DNA from: Paenibacillus sp. H1-7
Lineage (GTDB): Bacteria > Bacillota > Bacilli > Paenibacillales > NBRC-103111
DNA: 64,000 nt
Assembly (NCBI RefSeq): GCF_022354825.1
Contig: NZ_CP031168.1
Location: 7,007,501-7,071,500 of the forward strand
Reading direction: 5' to 3'
Shown here: piece after piece, positions 33,511 to 43,428 of the stretch
Layout: each line of letters opens with the position of its first letter
How positions within the stretch are numbered: position 1 is the first letter of the stretch
The notes under the pieces: generated by a model
Told to the model about the DNA's origin: nothing
Database searches by the model: none
Seen by the model: the letters and a program-made list of their open reading frames with translations, nothing else
Position numbers and translations under genes: made by a program

Positions 33511-34980
33511 TCAATACCGCGCAACTACCATCTTCTTGCGCGTATAAAACTCCACGCCGTCCTTGCCGTTGGCGTGCAAATCCCCATAGAACGATTTCTT
33601 GTAGCCCGAAAACGGGAAAAAGGCCATCGGCGCCGGTACGCCGACATTAATACCGAGCATCCCCGCATCGATATGCTCGCGGTAATGGCGGATCGCCTTG
33701 GCGCTGTCGGTGTACAGGCAGCCGCCGTTGGCGAACTCCGAGGCGTTCGCGAGCTCAATCGCCTCGTCGAGCGACTGCACGCGGACGACGGACAGCACGG
33801 GGGCGAATATTTCGTCGGTCCATATTTTCATCCCCTGCTTCACATGGTCGAAAATGGTCGGGCCGACGAAATACCCGCTGCCGCCGGCCTCCGGCGCCTC
33901 GCGTCCGTCCAGCCGCAGCTGCGCGCCTTCGTTCGCTCCGGCGTCAATGTACTGCAGCGTACGGGCCTTGTGCGAATCGCGGATGACCGGCCCGAGAAAG
34001 ATGCCGTCCTGTGACCCGTCGCCGATCGTTATGGCCTTGGCGGCTTCAACGAGCCGTTCCACCAGCTCGTCCGCAACGCTGCCCACCGCGACGACGACGG
34101 AGGTGGCCATGCAGCGCTCGCCCGCCGAGCCGAAGGAAGCATTGATGATCTCTTTCACCGCGAGATCGAGATTGGCGTCCGGCATGACGATGGAATGGTT
34201 TTTGGCGCCTGCGAGCGCCTGCACCCTTTTGCCGTGAGCCGCCGCCGTTTTGTACGCATACTCGGCCACCGGCTGGGAGCCGACGAACGAAATCGCGCTC
34301 ACGCCCGGATGCTCCAGCAGACCGTTGACTACATCGTGAGCCCCGTGCACGATATTGAACACGCCGTCCGGCAGGCCGGCTTCCGTGAGCAGCTCCGCCA
34401 GCCGGTTAGCCAGCAGAGGCGTCCGCTCTGACGGCTTCAGCACGAACGTGTTGCCGCATGCGATGGCGAGCGGGAACATCCAGCACGGCACCATCATCGG
34501 GAAGTTGAACGGCGTAATGCCGCCGACGACGCCAATCGGGTACCGATGCATGTTGGATTCAAGACCTGTTGCAATATCCGGCAGCGTGCTGCCCATCATC
34601 AGCGTCGGTGCTCCAGCGGCAAATTCGACGCATTCGATGCCTCTTTGCACTTCCCCGTACGCTTCGCTGAAGCTCTTGCCGTTCTCTTTTGTCACGAGCT
34701 CCGCAAGAGACTTCCAGTTTTCTACCAGCAGCTGCTGGTATTTGAACAATATGCGTGCACGCCTCGGAACGGCGACATGTTTCCATTCCATAAAAGCAAT
34801 AGCTGCTGCCTCGACGGCACGATCTACATCGTCCCTAGTCGAGAGCGGAACCGTCGCCAGAGCTTCCCCCGTCGCCGGATTCGGCACGGTTTCATAAAGG
34901 GAGGAGGACGATTCGATCCATTTTCCGCCGATAAAGTTTTGCAATGCAGGAACAGCTGCCGTTGATGCTGAGTGTGTCAT
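33511..34980 (-). CDS. iolA: Methylmalonate-semialdehyde dehydrogenase, CoA-acylating
   Basis: 489 residues, full length. It has the aldehyde dehydrogenase fold with the MMSDH-specific segments [21 protein letters not shown] and catalytic Cys in GSAGERCMA. It converts malonate semialdehyde (from inositol) or methylmalonate semialdehyde (from valine) with NAD+ and CoA to acetyl-CoA or propionyl-CoA. It is the last gene of the inositol block, 15 bases after iolJ, which favours the iol role. Confidence 0.93.
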   Translation of the reverse strand: MTHSASTAAVPALQNFIGGKWIESSSSLYETVPNPATGEALATVPLSTRDDVDRAVEAAAIAFMEWKHVAVPRRARILFKYQQLLVENWKSLAELVTKENGKSFSEAYGEVQRGIECVEFAAGAPTLMMGSTLPDIATGLESNMHRYPIGVVGGITPFNFPMMVPCWMFPLAIACGNTFVLKPSERTPLLANRLAELLTEAGLPDGVFNIVHGAHDVVNGLLEHPGVSAISFVGSQPVAEYAYKTAAAHGKRVQALAGAKNHSIVMPDANLDLAVKEIINASFGSAGERCMATSVVVAVGSVADELVERLVEAAKAITIGDGSQDGIFLGPVIRDSHKARTLQYIDAGANEGAQLRLDGREAPEAGGSGYFVGPTIFDHVKQGMKIWTDEIFAPVLSVVRVQSLDEAIELANASEFANGGCLYTDSAKAIRHYREHIDAGMLGINVGVPAPMAFFPFSGYKKSFYGDLHANGKDGVEFYTRKKMVVARY

Positions 34981-34995
34981 CTTATCTCTCCTTTT

Positions 34996-35826
34996 CTAGA
35001 AGCCTAGAATCGTAAATTTATGCAGCGCCGTCTCCTCAACTGCAGCCATTGGCCGCCCAAACAAGCTGATCCGGTCAAACGCGCCGGGCTTTTGCTCCAT
35101 TTCCTCGCGAAGCGTCTTCCCGAACGCCATTCGCAGCGCCGTACCGATGTTGATCTTTGCTACCCGATACGAAGCGAGCTTTCTCAGCTGATCATCGGGC
35201 ACGCCGCTCGAGCCATGAATGACCAGCGGTACGTTAACCTTGTCCTGTATACGCTCCAGCAGATTAAAATCGATGCTGGCTTCCTGCGTCTCCATCCGGT
35301 GCACCGTGCCTACCGAAACCGCGACCGCATCCACGCCTGTTTCTCTTACGAACTGCTCCACCTCGTCCGGATCGGACAGCTGATGCTTCATCGCGATGGA
35401 AGGGTCGCTGTACCCTACGGAGCCGATTTCCGCCTCTATGGATACACCGTGCCGATGGGCATAATCCGCGATGTCCTTCGTCCTCCGAATGTTTTCCTCC
35501 AGTGTCAGCTGGGATCCGTCGTACATGACCGAGCTAAAGCCGTTCGCAATAGCATCGACGCATCCTTGCCGGTCTTTGCCGTGATCCAAATGCACGCAGA
35601 CGGGAACCGAAGCGGTTCGCGCTGCCTGCAGCATGAGCGGAGCCAGATAAGGAAGCGGCATATGCTGTATTGCCGGAATGTTCGCCGCCAAAATAACCGG
35701 CGCGTTCTTCTGCTCCGCCGCACGGATGACGGGAATAATATCTTCATAGCCGAAAATATTGAACGCCGGAACCGCATAATCCCGTTTCGCCGCTTCATCG
35801 GCCAGCAGTTTTAATGTAACTAGCAT
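34996..35826 (-). CDS. iolJ: 6-phospho-5-dehydro-2-deoxy-gluconate aldolase (class II)
   Basis: 276 residues. Class II aldolase with zinc ligands in VCVHLDHGKD, then EAEIGSVG, VGTVHRM and VIHGSSGVPDDQL. It would split 2-deoxy-5-keto-gluconate 6-phosphate into dihydroxyacetone phosphate and malonate semialdehyde. A fructose-bisphosphate or tagatose-bisphosphate aldolase has the same fold. The choice of IolJ rests on its place between iolC (its substrate's producer) and iolA (its product's consumer). The ATG is behind AGGGGAGA. Confidence 0.85.
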   Translation of the reverse strand: MLVTLKLLADEAAKRDYAVPAFNIFGYEDIIPVIRAAEQKNAPVILAANIPAIQHMPLPYLAPLMLQAARTASVPVCVHLDHGKDRQGCVDAIANGFSSVMYDGSQLTLEENIRRTKDIADYAHRHGVSIEAEIGSVGYSDPSIAMKHQLSDPDEVEQFVRETGVDAVAVSVGTVHRMETQEASIDFNLLERIQDKVNVPLVIHGSSGVPDDQLRKLASYRVAKINIGTALRMAFGKTLREEMEQKPGAFDRISLFGRPMAAVEETALHKFTILGF

Positions 35827-35892
35827 GAACGTTTCTCCCCTCTACGCAACGGCGCCGGTTCTGCCGGACAAGCTCGTCTTTCCTTTGATGCC

Positions 35893-36888
35893 TTACCTGC
35901 TCCCATGCTGGTCAATGACCGCTTGAATTTGCTCCGCCGTAGGCATCGCATCGGAGCAGCTGTGGCTCGACACGACGATGGAAGCCGAGGCGGCTCCGAA
36001 CTGCTGGCTGCGGGCAATGTCCCAGCCGTTCATCAAGCCGTAGATAAATGCTCCTGCGAACGAATCGCCCGCGCCGAACGTTTTGACGACATTGGCAGGA
36101 AACGTCGTGCCTGTGAAGCTCCCGCCATCCTTTGTGAAGGCGATAGAGCCGTCCCCGCCGTGCTTAACCAGCACGATTTTGGCATGATGCGCGAACCAGC
36201 GGTTAGCCGTAGCGACATCGTCTTTTTGCAGCGGGCCGTAAGGCGCCTCGAGCAGATCGAACTCCTCTCTGCCGCCTAGTATTACATCGCTTTTTTCCGC
36301 AATCAGACTGCAGTAAATCCCCGTTTCTTCCCGCGAGGTCCATGTATAAGGCCGGTAATCGATATCGAAAAATACAACCACTCCGTGCTTGCGCGCCAGC
36401 TCTACCGCTTTGAATGCCGCCTCGCGGGATGGGCTTGCAGCCAGCGCCGTTCCGGAGATCATGATCGACTTGGCGCCGCGGATATAGTCTTCGTCAATAT
36501 CGTTCGGCTCCAGCTTCAGGTCGGCCACATTATCGCGATACATCAAAATGCTGCAATCCGTAGGGGATTTGATCTCCGTAAAAGCAAGCCCGGTTACGGT
36601 GCCCGAACGGTCCGTGATGACATGGGACGTATCGATACCGCGCTGCTCCAAATAATGCCGGATAAAACGGCCGTGCTGATCGTCGGACACTCTGCCGATA
36701 AATCCTGCCTTTTTGCCCAAAACCGCCACCGCAATCGTAATGTTGGCCGGCGAGCCGCCAACATATTTGGTGAACGTCCGCGTCTCCTCCATCGGACGGT
36801 GAATTTCATTGGCGTTCAAATCGATGCACAAGCGGCCCAAGCCGATAAAATCGATCGGACGGTTTTCATGAAACGTAATCAAGCTCAT
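35893..36888 (-). CDS. iolC: 5-dehydro-2-deoxygluconokinase
   Basis: 331 residues; ATG behind GAGGGAGG, preferred over an upstream in-frame ATG without a site. PfkB-type sugar kinase. The N-terminal pattern is FIGLGRLCIDLNANEIHRPMEETRTFTKYVGGSPANI. The C-terminal motif is KTFGAGDSFAGAFIYG with the catalytic Asp. It phosphorylates 5-dehydro-2-deoxy-gluconate at C6. In B. subtilis the product is the inducer that releases IolR. Located between iolB and iolJ. Confidence 0.92.
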   Translation of the reverse strand: MSLITFHENRPIDFIGLGRLCIDLNANEIHRPMEETRTFTKYVGGSPANITIAVAVLGKKAGFIGRVSDDQHGRFIRHYLEQRGIDTSHVITDRSGTVTGLAFTEIKSPTDCSILMYRDNVADLKLEPNDIDEDYIRGAKSIMISGTALAASPSREAAFKAVELARKHGVVVFFDIDYRPYTWTSREETGIYCSLIAEKSDVILGGREEFDLLEAPYGPLQKDDVATANRWFAHHAKIVLVKHGGDGSIAFTKDGGSFTGTTFPANVVKTFGAGDSFAGAFIYGLMNGWDIARSQQFGAASASIVVSSHSCSDAMPTAEQIQAVIDQHGSR

Positions 36889-36971
36889 ATTCGTGCCTCC
36901 CTCGGTATCTTGTTCTCTTACCACTCCGTCTGCCCCTTAACTCATCTTTCCTTGACTCTAATGACCCTGAT

Positions 36972-37793
36972 TCACACCCGCCAGCTTTTCATGATCCATT
37001 CATGATCGGGATCGTTTTTGAATTTCCATGTACGGACGGGGCCTGCCATCACATTCAAATAGTACAGATCGTAACCGGGAGGCGCGCTAACAGGATGGTA
37101 TCCTCTCGGCACCAGGACGGCGTCCCCGTTCTTCACAATCATGGTTTCATTCGTCGACCTGTCGTCGGTATACACCCTTTGGATGGCGAAGCCGTGCTCC
37201 GGCTCGATTTTGTGATAATAGGTCTCCTCCAAGTAGGATTCCTCCGGCAAGCGATTCTCGTCATGCTTGTGCGGAGGGTAGCTCGACCAATGGCCGTTCG
37301 GGGTAAGCACCTCGACGACCAGCAAGCTGTCCGCAGGCTCCTGCTCCGGAAGAATTTGGTGAATGAGCCTCTCGGCATTCCCTTTACCGCGAATTTCCAC
37401 CTCGATCTGCGGAGGTGTGATCAACCGCGCTTCATGCGTTCCTTTTCCCGGCGCCCGGCAAACGGCCAGCTCCAGATCGGTTACGGCTGTTACCTCAAAA
37501 TGATCGCCCGAGGGCACATAAACCGCATACGGTGGAATGCGCTCGAATACGCTCATTCGCTGGCCGACTTGTTCCCAGCTGTGCTGCGAAGTCGCCACAT
37601 CAGCCTTGCCTCCTAGCAGGACAAGGCATACTTCCTCGCCGCCCGTCTCCTGGCGCAGCTGCTGTCCTGCGGACAGCCGGAACACTTCGAACCCGACATA
37701 CTGCCAGCCCGCAGATTCCGGGGTAATCGAGAGCACTCTGCCATCGGTATCGGGAACAGAGGCGCTGTTAACAATCCATTCACTTGCTGACAT
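36972..37793 (-). CDS. iolB: 5-deoxy-glucuronate isomerase
   Basis: 273 residues; ATG behind AAAGGAGGAAGC. Two cupin halves; HWSSYPPHKHDE-like segment SSYPPHKHDENRLPEE and PRGYHPVSAPPGYDLYYLNVMAGP are typical of IolB/KduI-like isomerases. It turns 5-deoxy-glucuronate into 2-deoxy-5-keto-gluconate. It starts 31 bases after iolG ends. Confidence 0.93.
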   Translation of the reverse strand: MSASEWIVNSASVPDTDGRVLSITPESAGWQYVGFEVFRLSAGQQLRQETGGEEVCLVLLGGKADVATSQHSWEQVGQRMSVFERIPPYAVYVPSGDHFEVTAVTDLELAVCRAPGKGTHEARLITPPQIEVEIRGKGNAERLIHQILPEQEPADSLLVVEVLTPNGHWSSYPPHKHDENRLPEESYLEETYYHKIEPEHGFAIQRVYTDDRSTNETMIVKNGDAVLVPRGYHPVSAPPGYDLYYLNVMAGPVRTWKFKNDPDHEWIMKSWRV

Positions 37794-37824
37794 CCTGCGC
37801 TTCCTCCTTTGGTAGTCCGGCTTT

Positions 37825-38853
37825 TTAATTCGCCACAGCAATCTCGCTTACTTTGACTGGTCTGCCTTCGAGCAGCGACTGCTTTGCGGCAAAGGCGATT
37901 TTTTCCGCTTGCAGCGCGTCATGGCCGTCGACGGGAACCGGCTGCCCGTTTAAGATACAATCGATGAACCAACGCGTTTCCTCAATATAAGAGTCATGAT
38001 AGCGCTCAAGAAAAAAATATTTCGGATTGTCACGAACCACTCCGGCTGAAGTACTGATCTCCGCCGTGCTCGGATGGTCGTTCTGAACGCTGATGCTGCC
38101 TTCGGAGCCGAACACTTCTACACGCTGATCGTACCCGTACACAGCCTTTCGGCTATTATCAATAACGCCAAGAGCTCCGTTCGCAAATTTCAGGCTGATG
38201 ACCGCCGTATCAATATCGCCTAACTGGCCGATAACCGGATCCACCAGCACAGCTCCTTGAGCGTACACCTCGGTCACTTCGCTGCCGGACAAATAACGGG
38301 CCATATCGAAGTCGTGAATCGCCATGTCCATGAACAGCCCTCCGGATACTTGAATATACTCATTCGGAGGCGGGGCCGGGTCGCGGGACGTAATTTTGAT
38401 AATATGCGGCTGACCGATACGGCCTGCTTCGACAAGCTCCCGCACTCGCTTGAAATTATGATCGAACCTGCGGTTGAACCCGGTCTGCAGCACGACTCCC
38501 GCTTCCTTCACTTCTTCAAGCGCAGCCATGGTTTGGCGGTAATCGAGGCTGATCGGCTTCTCGCAAAAAATATGCTTGCCCGCTCTGGCAGCTTCTACAA
38601 TGAACGGAACATGAGTATTCGTGGAGGAGCATATGAATACGGCTTGAATGTCCGCGTCGCTCATAATGTCTTTGTAATTGTCCGTGATGCTTGGAATGCC
38701 CAGCCCCTCGGCCCAGCTTCTCATTTCGTCCGTTACCCGGACGTCGGATATTATGCGGACGTCCGCGCGTCCGTTACGGGTCAAATGCTCCGCGTGAAGC
38801 CGCCCGATTCTTCCGGCGCCGATAATGCCGATCGTTAATTTTTCCATACCCAT
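37825..38853 (-). CDS. iolG: Inositol 2-dehydrogenase, Gfo/Idh/MocA family
   Basis: 342 residues; ATG five bases behind GCGAGG (a second ATG two codons later is also possible). Rossmann motif IGIIGAGRIGRLHAEHL, EKPISLDY with the catalytic Lys region, and GGLFMDMAIHDFDMARYLSG with the conserved His of inositol dehydrogenases. It oxidises myo-inositol to scyllo-inosose with NAD+. It is first in the iolGBCJA block; the 530-base region before it holds one AAGCGCTT palindrome and three AACC-N3-GGTT dyads. Specificity for a related polyol cannot be excluded. Confidence 0.9.
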   Translation of the reverse strand: MGMEKLTIGIIGAGRIGRLHAEHLTRNGRADVRIISDVRVTDEMRSWAEGLGIPSITDNYKDIMSDADIQAVFICSSTNTHVPFIVEAARAGKHIFCEKPISLDYRQTMAALEEVKEAGVVLQTGFNRRFDHNFKRVRELVEAGRIGQPHIIKITSRDPAPPPNEYIQVSGGLFMDMAIHDFDMARYLSGSEVTEVYAQGAVLVDPVIGQLGDIDTAVISLKFANGALGVIDNSRKAVYGYDQRVEVFGSEGSISVQNDHPSTAEISTSAGVVRDNPKYFFLERYHDSYIEETRWFIDCILNGQPVPVDGHDALQAEKIAFAAKQSLLEGRPVKVSEIAVAN

Positions 38854-38908
38854 GGTTACCTCGCTATTGTTAAGTGGTGGAACTGTATAATTAGTCAATG
38901 ATAAGTGG

Positions 38909-38922
38909 ATTAAGCGCTTTAC
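38909..38922. promoter_or_regulatory. AAGCGCTT operator before iolG (cre-like or LacI site)
   Basis: ATTAAGCGCTTTAC, a near-palindrome about 57 bases upstream of the iolG start. Fits both a CcpA cre site and a generic LacI-family operator. Confidence 0.6.
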
Positions 38923-39018
38923 CTGACTGTAAAAAGACTCCTTAATCCTACTCCGTCGGCTCGAAATGCAAGCTTCGTTCTTTTTTACCATGGCTCCGGC
39001 TTAATGCGCCGCCTTTCT

Positions 39019-39029
39019 AACCAATGGTT
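39019..39029. promoter_or_regulatory. AACC-N3-GGTT dyad, site 1 upstream of iolG
   Basis: AACCAATGGTT, flanked by CT and TTT. One of three such dyads within 165 bases of the iolG upstream region. Confidence 0.5.
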
Positions 39030-39128
39030 TTCGCTACTAATTATGTGCATCTCTAACCCAAAGCTTGATCCGCAACACACTTTTCATTCCCATCCGACGG
39101 AGTGTTTGTGACTACGAACCCTTTTTAT

Positions 39129-39139
39129 AACCATTGGTT
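39129..39139. promoter_or_regulatory. AACC-N3-GGTT dyad, site 2 upstream of iolG
   Basis: TATAACCATTGGTTT: the reverse complement of the core of site 1. Confidence 0.5.
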
Positions 39140-39169
39140 TGTAATAAAAGATTTTCAATCCAAGTTTAT

Positions 39170-39180
39170 AACCGTTGGTT
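39170..39180. promoter_or_regulatory. AACC-N3-GGTT dyad, site 3 upstream of iolG
   Basis: TATAACCGTTGGTTT, 41 bases from site 2 (close to four helical turns). The rest of the gap to the iolE stop at 39386 shows no gene. Confidence 0.5.
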
Positions 39181-39385
39181 TCCAACAATTTCGGCTCTCT
39201 CTTCAGAAGCGCTCTATCCCTATCAATCATCGTTTCAATAAAAGATCCCTAATCCTATAAGTCCGTGCATCGTCCGTCCATCAGCATGGGGCCTCAGATA
39301 CAGATAAACAAAACCCCCGCCACCATTCCCATACAAACCTTGTTTTCTACCCGCCCGCACCGTTTCGGCATGATGATTTGCCTGC

Positions 39386-40264
39386 TCAGCCAACGATCTG
39401 CTGCAAATAGGCCTTCGCTTTCTCCGCATACTCCACCGGATCGGCAATCGATGGGTCCTGCTCCGCTTCAATGATCATCCAGCCTTCGTATCCGCGCTCG
39501 GCAAGCTCTGCAAATATCGGCTTGAAATCGATGCAGCCGTCGCCCGGCACAGTAAAAATGCCTTTGCGCACCGCATCACGGAACCGGATGCCTTCCCGCC
39601 GTTTCCAATCCAATACTTCCTGGCGAATATCCTTCAAATGGATATACCGGATGCGGTCATAATACGTTCGCAAAATGCTCAGCGGATCGCTGCCTCCAAA
39701 ATAGGCGTGCCCCGTATCGTAGAGCATATGCACAAGCTCCGGATCGGTCATTTCCATTAATCTTGCGATCTGCTCCCCGTTCTCAACTACCGTCTCCCCA
39801 TGATAATGGTAGACAAGCTGCATGCCGTTGTCCTTGCAGTAGCGGCCCGCTTCATTCAATCCCTCCGCCATATGGTTCCACTGCTCTTCCGATAGCGGTT
39901 CGATGCGGACCGAATTGCTCTCCAAATCCTCAAAGGCGTTGCCCGTTTCGCACGTCACTACATAGCTGCAGCCCATCGCCTTTAAAAAGTCCGCATGCTC
40001 GCGGAACGACTGCAGCTCCTGCTCCCTCAGCTCGATCCGGCTGAAATGCACCGATTTCCATTGTGAGGTCAGCACCATGCCGTTATCGGCAAGCAGTTGT
40101 TTAAGCACGTCCGTATCACGCGGAAACTTGCGGCAAAACTCCGTTCCTTCGAAACCTAAGCGGGACATATCCCCGAGTACCTGCTCGGCGGTATAATGAT
40201 CGCCAAGCTCCATAATATCTTCATTCACCCAATTGATGGCCGAGATGCCATACTTCACCTTCAT
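39386..40264 (-). CDS. iolE: myo-inosose-2 dehydratase
   Basis: 292 residues, xylose-isomerase-like TIM barrel. Metal ligands lie in TCETGNAF, VYHYHGE, YDTGHAYFGG, IRYIHLKD and the closing MIIEAEQDP, the typical IolE ending. It dehydrates scyllo-inosose to a trihydroxycyclohexane-dione. It starts 58 bases after iolD ends. The related isomerase IolI has the same fold, but the EAEQDP ending and pairing with iolD favour IolE. Confidence 0.9.
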   Translation of the reverse strand: MKVKYGISAINWVNEDIMELGDHYTAEQVLGDMSRLGFEGTEFCRKFPRDTDVLKQLLADNGMVLTSQWKSVHFSRIELREQELQSFREHADFLKAMGCSYVVTCETGNAFEDLESNSVRIEPLSEEQWNHMAEGLNEAGRYCKDNGMQLVYHYHGETVVENGEQIARLMEMTDPELVHMLYDTGHAYFGGSDPLSILRTYYDRIRYIHLKDIRQEVLDWKRREGIRFRDAVRKGIFTVPGDGCIDFKPIFAELAERGYEGWMIIEAEQDPSIADPVEYAEKAKAYLQQIVG

Positions 40265-40322
40265 GGACCCGACTCCTCTCCCGATTATAAAAATAGGACA
40301 TGCTGACGATATCCTTCCGAGC

Positions 40323-42188
40323 TCACCATTTCCTCGCCGTTCCCAGCTTGGCTTGCAGCGCTTGATACGACTCCGCGACTCTTTCCATTTCCGATACTTC
40401 GGCTACGCCTACGTGCCACCATGATTCGTAACCGTCCGTGTTCGTGCCTGGGAGCACCTTCACATCGATGAGAGTCGTAACTTGCTCCTGCTTTGCTTTT
40501 TCCAGTGCATCTCTTAGCTCATCGACGGTGGTAGCGGAATACGATTTGGCCCCAAGGCTCCGGGCATGTGCCGCAAAATCGATCGGCAAGTACTGGCCTG
40601 TAAGCTGCGTATCCTCATCCGACCGCCTCCGGAATTCATTGCCGAAGCTGCCGCTCCCGTGGCCTCTCTGCAGATTATGAATGCATTGGAACCCATGATT
40701 GTCGAACAGCACAATCGTTATTTTGCGGCCTTCCTGCAAGCTGGTCACGAGCTCGGAATGAAGCATCAGATAGCTGCCGTCGCCAACCAGCGCATACACC
40801 TCACGGTCCGGTTCGGCAAGCTTGATGCCGAAAGCCCCGGATACTTCATAGCCCATGCAGGAAAATCCGTACTCCATGTGATAGGTTTTGGGCTGAGTCG
40901 TCCTCCAGACACGGTGCAAGTCTCCCGGAAGGCTGCCTGCTGCGCATACGATAATATCTTCCTCCGCTATAAAACGGTTGATCTCGCCCAGCACCCGGGT
41001 TTGCGCCAATCCGTCCGCTCGCTCCACACCGTACAAGCGGTCGACTTCGCTGTCCCACTGCCGCTTAAGCCCTTCCAGCTCCTCTATGCTGTAATCCGAT
41101 GTGTAGGAACGGTCCTTCAGCTCGGCAGCAATCGCTTTCAACGCTTCTCGGGCATCTGCCGTTACATAGGTTCCGTCCAGCTTGAAGCTGTCCAAGGCGC
41201 AGACGTTGATGTTCAGAAAATCTACGTCCTCTCGGGCAAAAGCCGTCTTGGAGGCCGTCGAGAAATCGGACATCCTCGTACCGACGCCGATGATGAGATC
41301 CGCCTGGGCCGCCAGCCGGTTTGCACCGAGCGTACCCGTCACCCCGACCCCTCCGAAGCTGAGCGGGTGCTGCCAGGAGATCGCGCTTTTCCCCGCTTGG
41401 GTCTCGGTCACCGGGATGCGGAACGCTTCGGCGAACTGCCGCACTTCCTCCGTTGCGAGCGAGTAGTGCACGCCGCCTCCGCAAATAAGCAGCGGACGCT
41501 TCTTGCTGCGGATCAGCTCCACGGCCCGTTCCACCGCCGATGGTGCCGCCGGCCTCCGGTCGATGCGGTGCACCCGTTTGGCCAGAAACGCCTCCGGATA
41601 CTCATACGCCTCGCACTGCACATCCTGGGGCAAGCAGAGCGTGACGGCGCCGGTTTCCGCCGGATCGGTCAACACGCGCATGGCGTTGATCGCCGACGTC
41701 ATAAGCTGCTCGGGCCGGTAGATACGGTCCCAATATTTGCTCACCGGCTTGAATGCGTCGTTCGCCGTCACCGTGTAATCCAGCGGATATTCCACCTGCT
41801 GCAGCACCGGATCGGGCTGGCGGCTTGCAAAAATATCTCCGGGCAGCAGCAGCAGCGGAATGCGGTTGACCGTAGCCACGCCGGCAGCGGTCACCATATT
41901 AAGCGCACCAGGCCCGATCGAGGAGGTGCAGGCGAACATCTCCAGCCGGTTTTTTTGCTTAGCGTAAGCAATGGCGGCATGGGCCATCCCTTGCTCATTT
42001 TTCCCTTGAATGAACAGGATTTCGTCCTTGTACTGCTCCAGCGCCTGACCAAGCCCCGTCACGTTGCCGTGGCCGAATATGCCCATAACGCCCTTGAAGC
42101 ATTTGTGCTCCTTCCCATCGACTTCGATATACTGGTTATTCAAAAAACGAAGCAACGCCTGGGCCATCGTCAATGATACCGTTTTCAT
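40323..42188 (-). CDS. iolD: 3D-(3,5/4)-trihydroxycyclohexane-1,2-dione hydrolase
   Basis: 621 residues; ATG behind GTGGAGGAG. Thiamine-diphosphate enzyme: an acetolactate-synthase-like N-terminal domain with [18 protein letters not shown], and the ThDP motif [34 protein letters not shown]. It opens the ring to 5-deoxy-glucuronate. It heads the iolD-iolE block with two AAGCGCTT palindromes just upstream, 79 bases apart. Confidence 0.94.
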   Translation of the reverse strand: MKTVSLTMAQALLRFLNNQYIEVDGKEHKCFKGVMGIFGHGNVTGLGQALEQYKDEILFIQGKNEQGMAHAAIAYAKQKNRLEMFACTSSIGPGALNMVTAAGVATVNRIPLLLLPGDIFASRQPDPVLQQVEYPLDYTVTANDAFKPVSKYWDRIYRPEQLMTSAINAMRVLTDPAETGAVTLCLPQDVQCEAYEYPEAFLAKRVHRIDRRPAAPSAVERAVELIRSKKRPLLICGGGVHYSLATEEVRQFAEAFRIPVTETQAGKSAISWQHPLSFGGVGVTGTLGANRLAAQADLIIGVGTRMSDFSTASKTAFAREDVDFLNINVCALDSFKLDGTYVTADAREALKAIAAELKDRSYTSDYSIEELEGLKRQWDSEVDRLYGVERADGLAQTRVLGEINRFIAEEDIIVCAAGSLPGDLHRVWRTTQPKTYHMEYGFSCMGYEVSGAFGIKLAEPDREVYALVGDGSYLMLHSELVTSLQEGRKITIVLFDNHGFQCIHNLQRGHGSGSFGNEFRRRSDEDTQLTGQYLPIDFAAHARSLGAKSYSATTVDELRDALEKAKQEQVTTLIDVKVLPGTNTDGYESWWHVGVAEVSEMERVAESYQALQAKLGTARKW

Positions 42189-42213
42189 AATCGCTCCTCC
42201 ACGTGAATGTGAT

Positions 42214-42225
42214 TTAAGCGCTTCA
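42214..42225. promoter_or_regulatory. AAGCGCTT operator, proximal site before iolD
   Basis: TTAAGCGCTTCA, 25 bases upstream of the iolD start codon, likely inside the leader or at the transcription start. Confidence 0.6.
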
Positions 42226-42290
42226 CCACTTCCAATATATTGCTTTATAAAGATAAAAATGCGTCGATTACGGATTCCGGGGATCAATTA

Positions 42291-42305
42291 GGTTAAGCGC
42301 TTACC
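42291..42305. promoter_or_regulatory. AAGCGCTT operator, distal site before iolD
   Basis: GGTTAAGCGCTTACC, an almost perfect 15-base palindrome. The pair of sites before iolD would suit DNA looping by a LacI-type tetramer. Confidence 0.65.
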
Positions 42306-42457
42306 CATACTCCTAAATTATACCAAGCCTCATTGCTTGTCAATGAAAAAATGTGATGTTGATAGTTACGAACATTTGTTCTATAATTTATATGGAATCA
42401 AGAAGCTCCACAGAGGAAACGTATATTTTGCTATGTTTATAAAAGGAGATGCTGGCT

Positions 42458-43093
42458 TTGGGCAAAAAGGTAGATTATAAAAAAGATTATAAGCAGCTCT
42501 ATTTGCCAAAAACGTCGCCGGAAATTGTGGAAGTGCCGAGGATGCCATTTTTTATGGTCAGTGGTTCCGGGGACCCTAACGGCGAAGATTTCGCCAAAGC
42601 AACAGAAGCATTATACAGTATGAGTTATGCGGTGAGAATGTCTTACAAAAGTGAAGATGTACCGGCTGGATACTATGAATACACGGTATTTCCGCTTGAG
42701 GGCGAATGGGACTTGCTTGACCGGTCCAAGCCCGCGACAGATAAAAGTAATTTTAAGTACACGATAATGATACGCCAACCCGATTTTGTGACGGGGGAGT
42801 ATTTCGAGCGATTTTTGGAACAGACGAAAAAGAAAAAACCGAATAAGTTCCTTGAGAGCATTCGGTTTGAACAGGTTGAAGACGGGTTGAGTTGTCAAAT
42901 GATGCATATGGGAAGCTTTGACGATGAGCCGGAAAGCTTTGCACGAATGGAAGCGTTTTGCACGGAACAAGGATTTGTTCGTTCAAGCAAAATTCATCGG
43001 GAAATCTATTTGTCCGATCCCCGTAAGACGGAACCATCGAAGCTGAAAACCGTGCTAAGATTCCCTGTAAAAGAAACGGAACATCGGAAGTAG
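42458..43093 (+). CDS. GyrI-like small-molecule-binding domain protein
   Basis: 211 residues. TTG start chosen because AAAAGGAG lies nine bases upstream; the in-frame ATG three codons earlier overlaps that site. The SOUL/GyrI-like fold is suggested by VPRMPFFMVSGSGDPNGEDFAKATEALYSM, PAGYYEYTVFPLEGEWDL and QMMHMGSFDDEPESFARMEAF. No DNA-binding domain, so it may bind a hydrophobic or drug-like ligand by itself. The codon use looks more AT-rich than in the iol neighbours. Alone in its transcription unit. Confidence 0.82.
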   Translation: MGKKVDYKKDYKQLYLPKTSPEIVEVPRMPFFMVSGSGDPNGEDFAKATEALYSMSYAVRMSYKSEDVPAGYYEYTVFPLEGEWDLLDRSKPATDKSNFKYTIMIRQPDFVTGEYFERFLEQTKKKKPNKFLESIRFEQVEDGLSCQMMHMGSFDDEPESFARMEAFCTEQGFVRSSKIHREIYLSDPRKTEPSKLKTVLRFPVKETEHRK

Positions 43094-43190
43094 AGTTCGA
43101 ATCCGGACAAGTTCTACTCCTGTAGAATTGTTTCTGGGAGGAACGGCGTCATCCGAAAGCCTCGGAATCTTTTCCTTCTTAGCATGTAAA

Positions 43191-43214
43191 AAGCCGGCGA
43201 TAATCCGCCGGCTT
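43191..43214. terminator. Terminator between the GyrI-like and thrS genes
   Basis: AAGCCGGC / GCCGGCTT with an eight-base loop. T runs exist on both strands (five T on the minus side), so it can end both convergent transcripts. The remainder of this 335-base gap shows no gene. Confidence 0.7.
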
Positions 43215-43428
43215 AAGCTTTTATATCTATCCAATGTAAAGGCTGCAAGGATACCCTGGCGGGTATTCCACGATGCCCGTGAACAAAGCGTTCGCTTAAA
43301 GAGTTCCGCTGGACAACGGGCATTCCTAACCGGAGCTCCCATCTGTAGCATTGCAATTAAGCGTACTCCCGCGCACCTTTAACTAATTCGACATTAAACT
43401 CCTCACTGCGACTGTAGCGCCCGCCTTA

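Noticed and set aside
33048-33514. Repetitive open frames coding Arg-rich peptides on both strands of the tandem array
   Set aside because: They arise from the repeat itself (period 113 shifts frame between units) and no ribosome-binding site precedes them.
40566-42176. 536-codon open frame on the plus strand
   Set aside because: Antisense to iolD, with no ribosome-binding site and no recognisable motifs.
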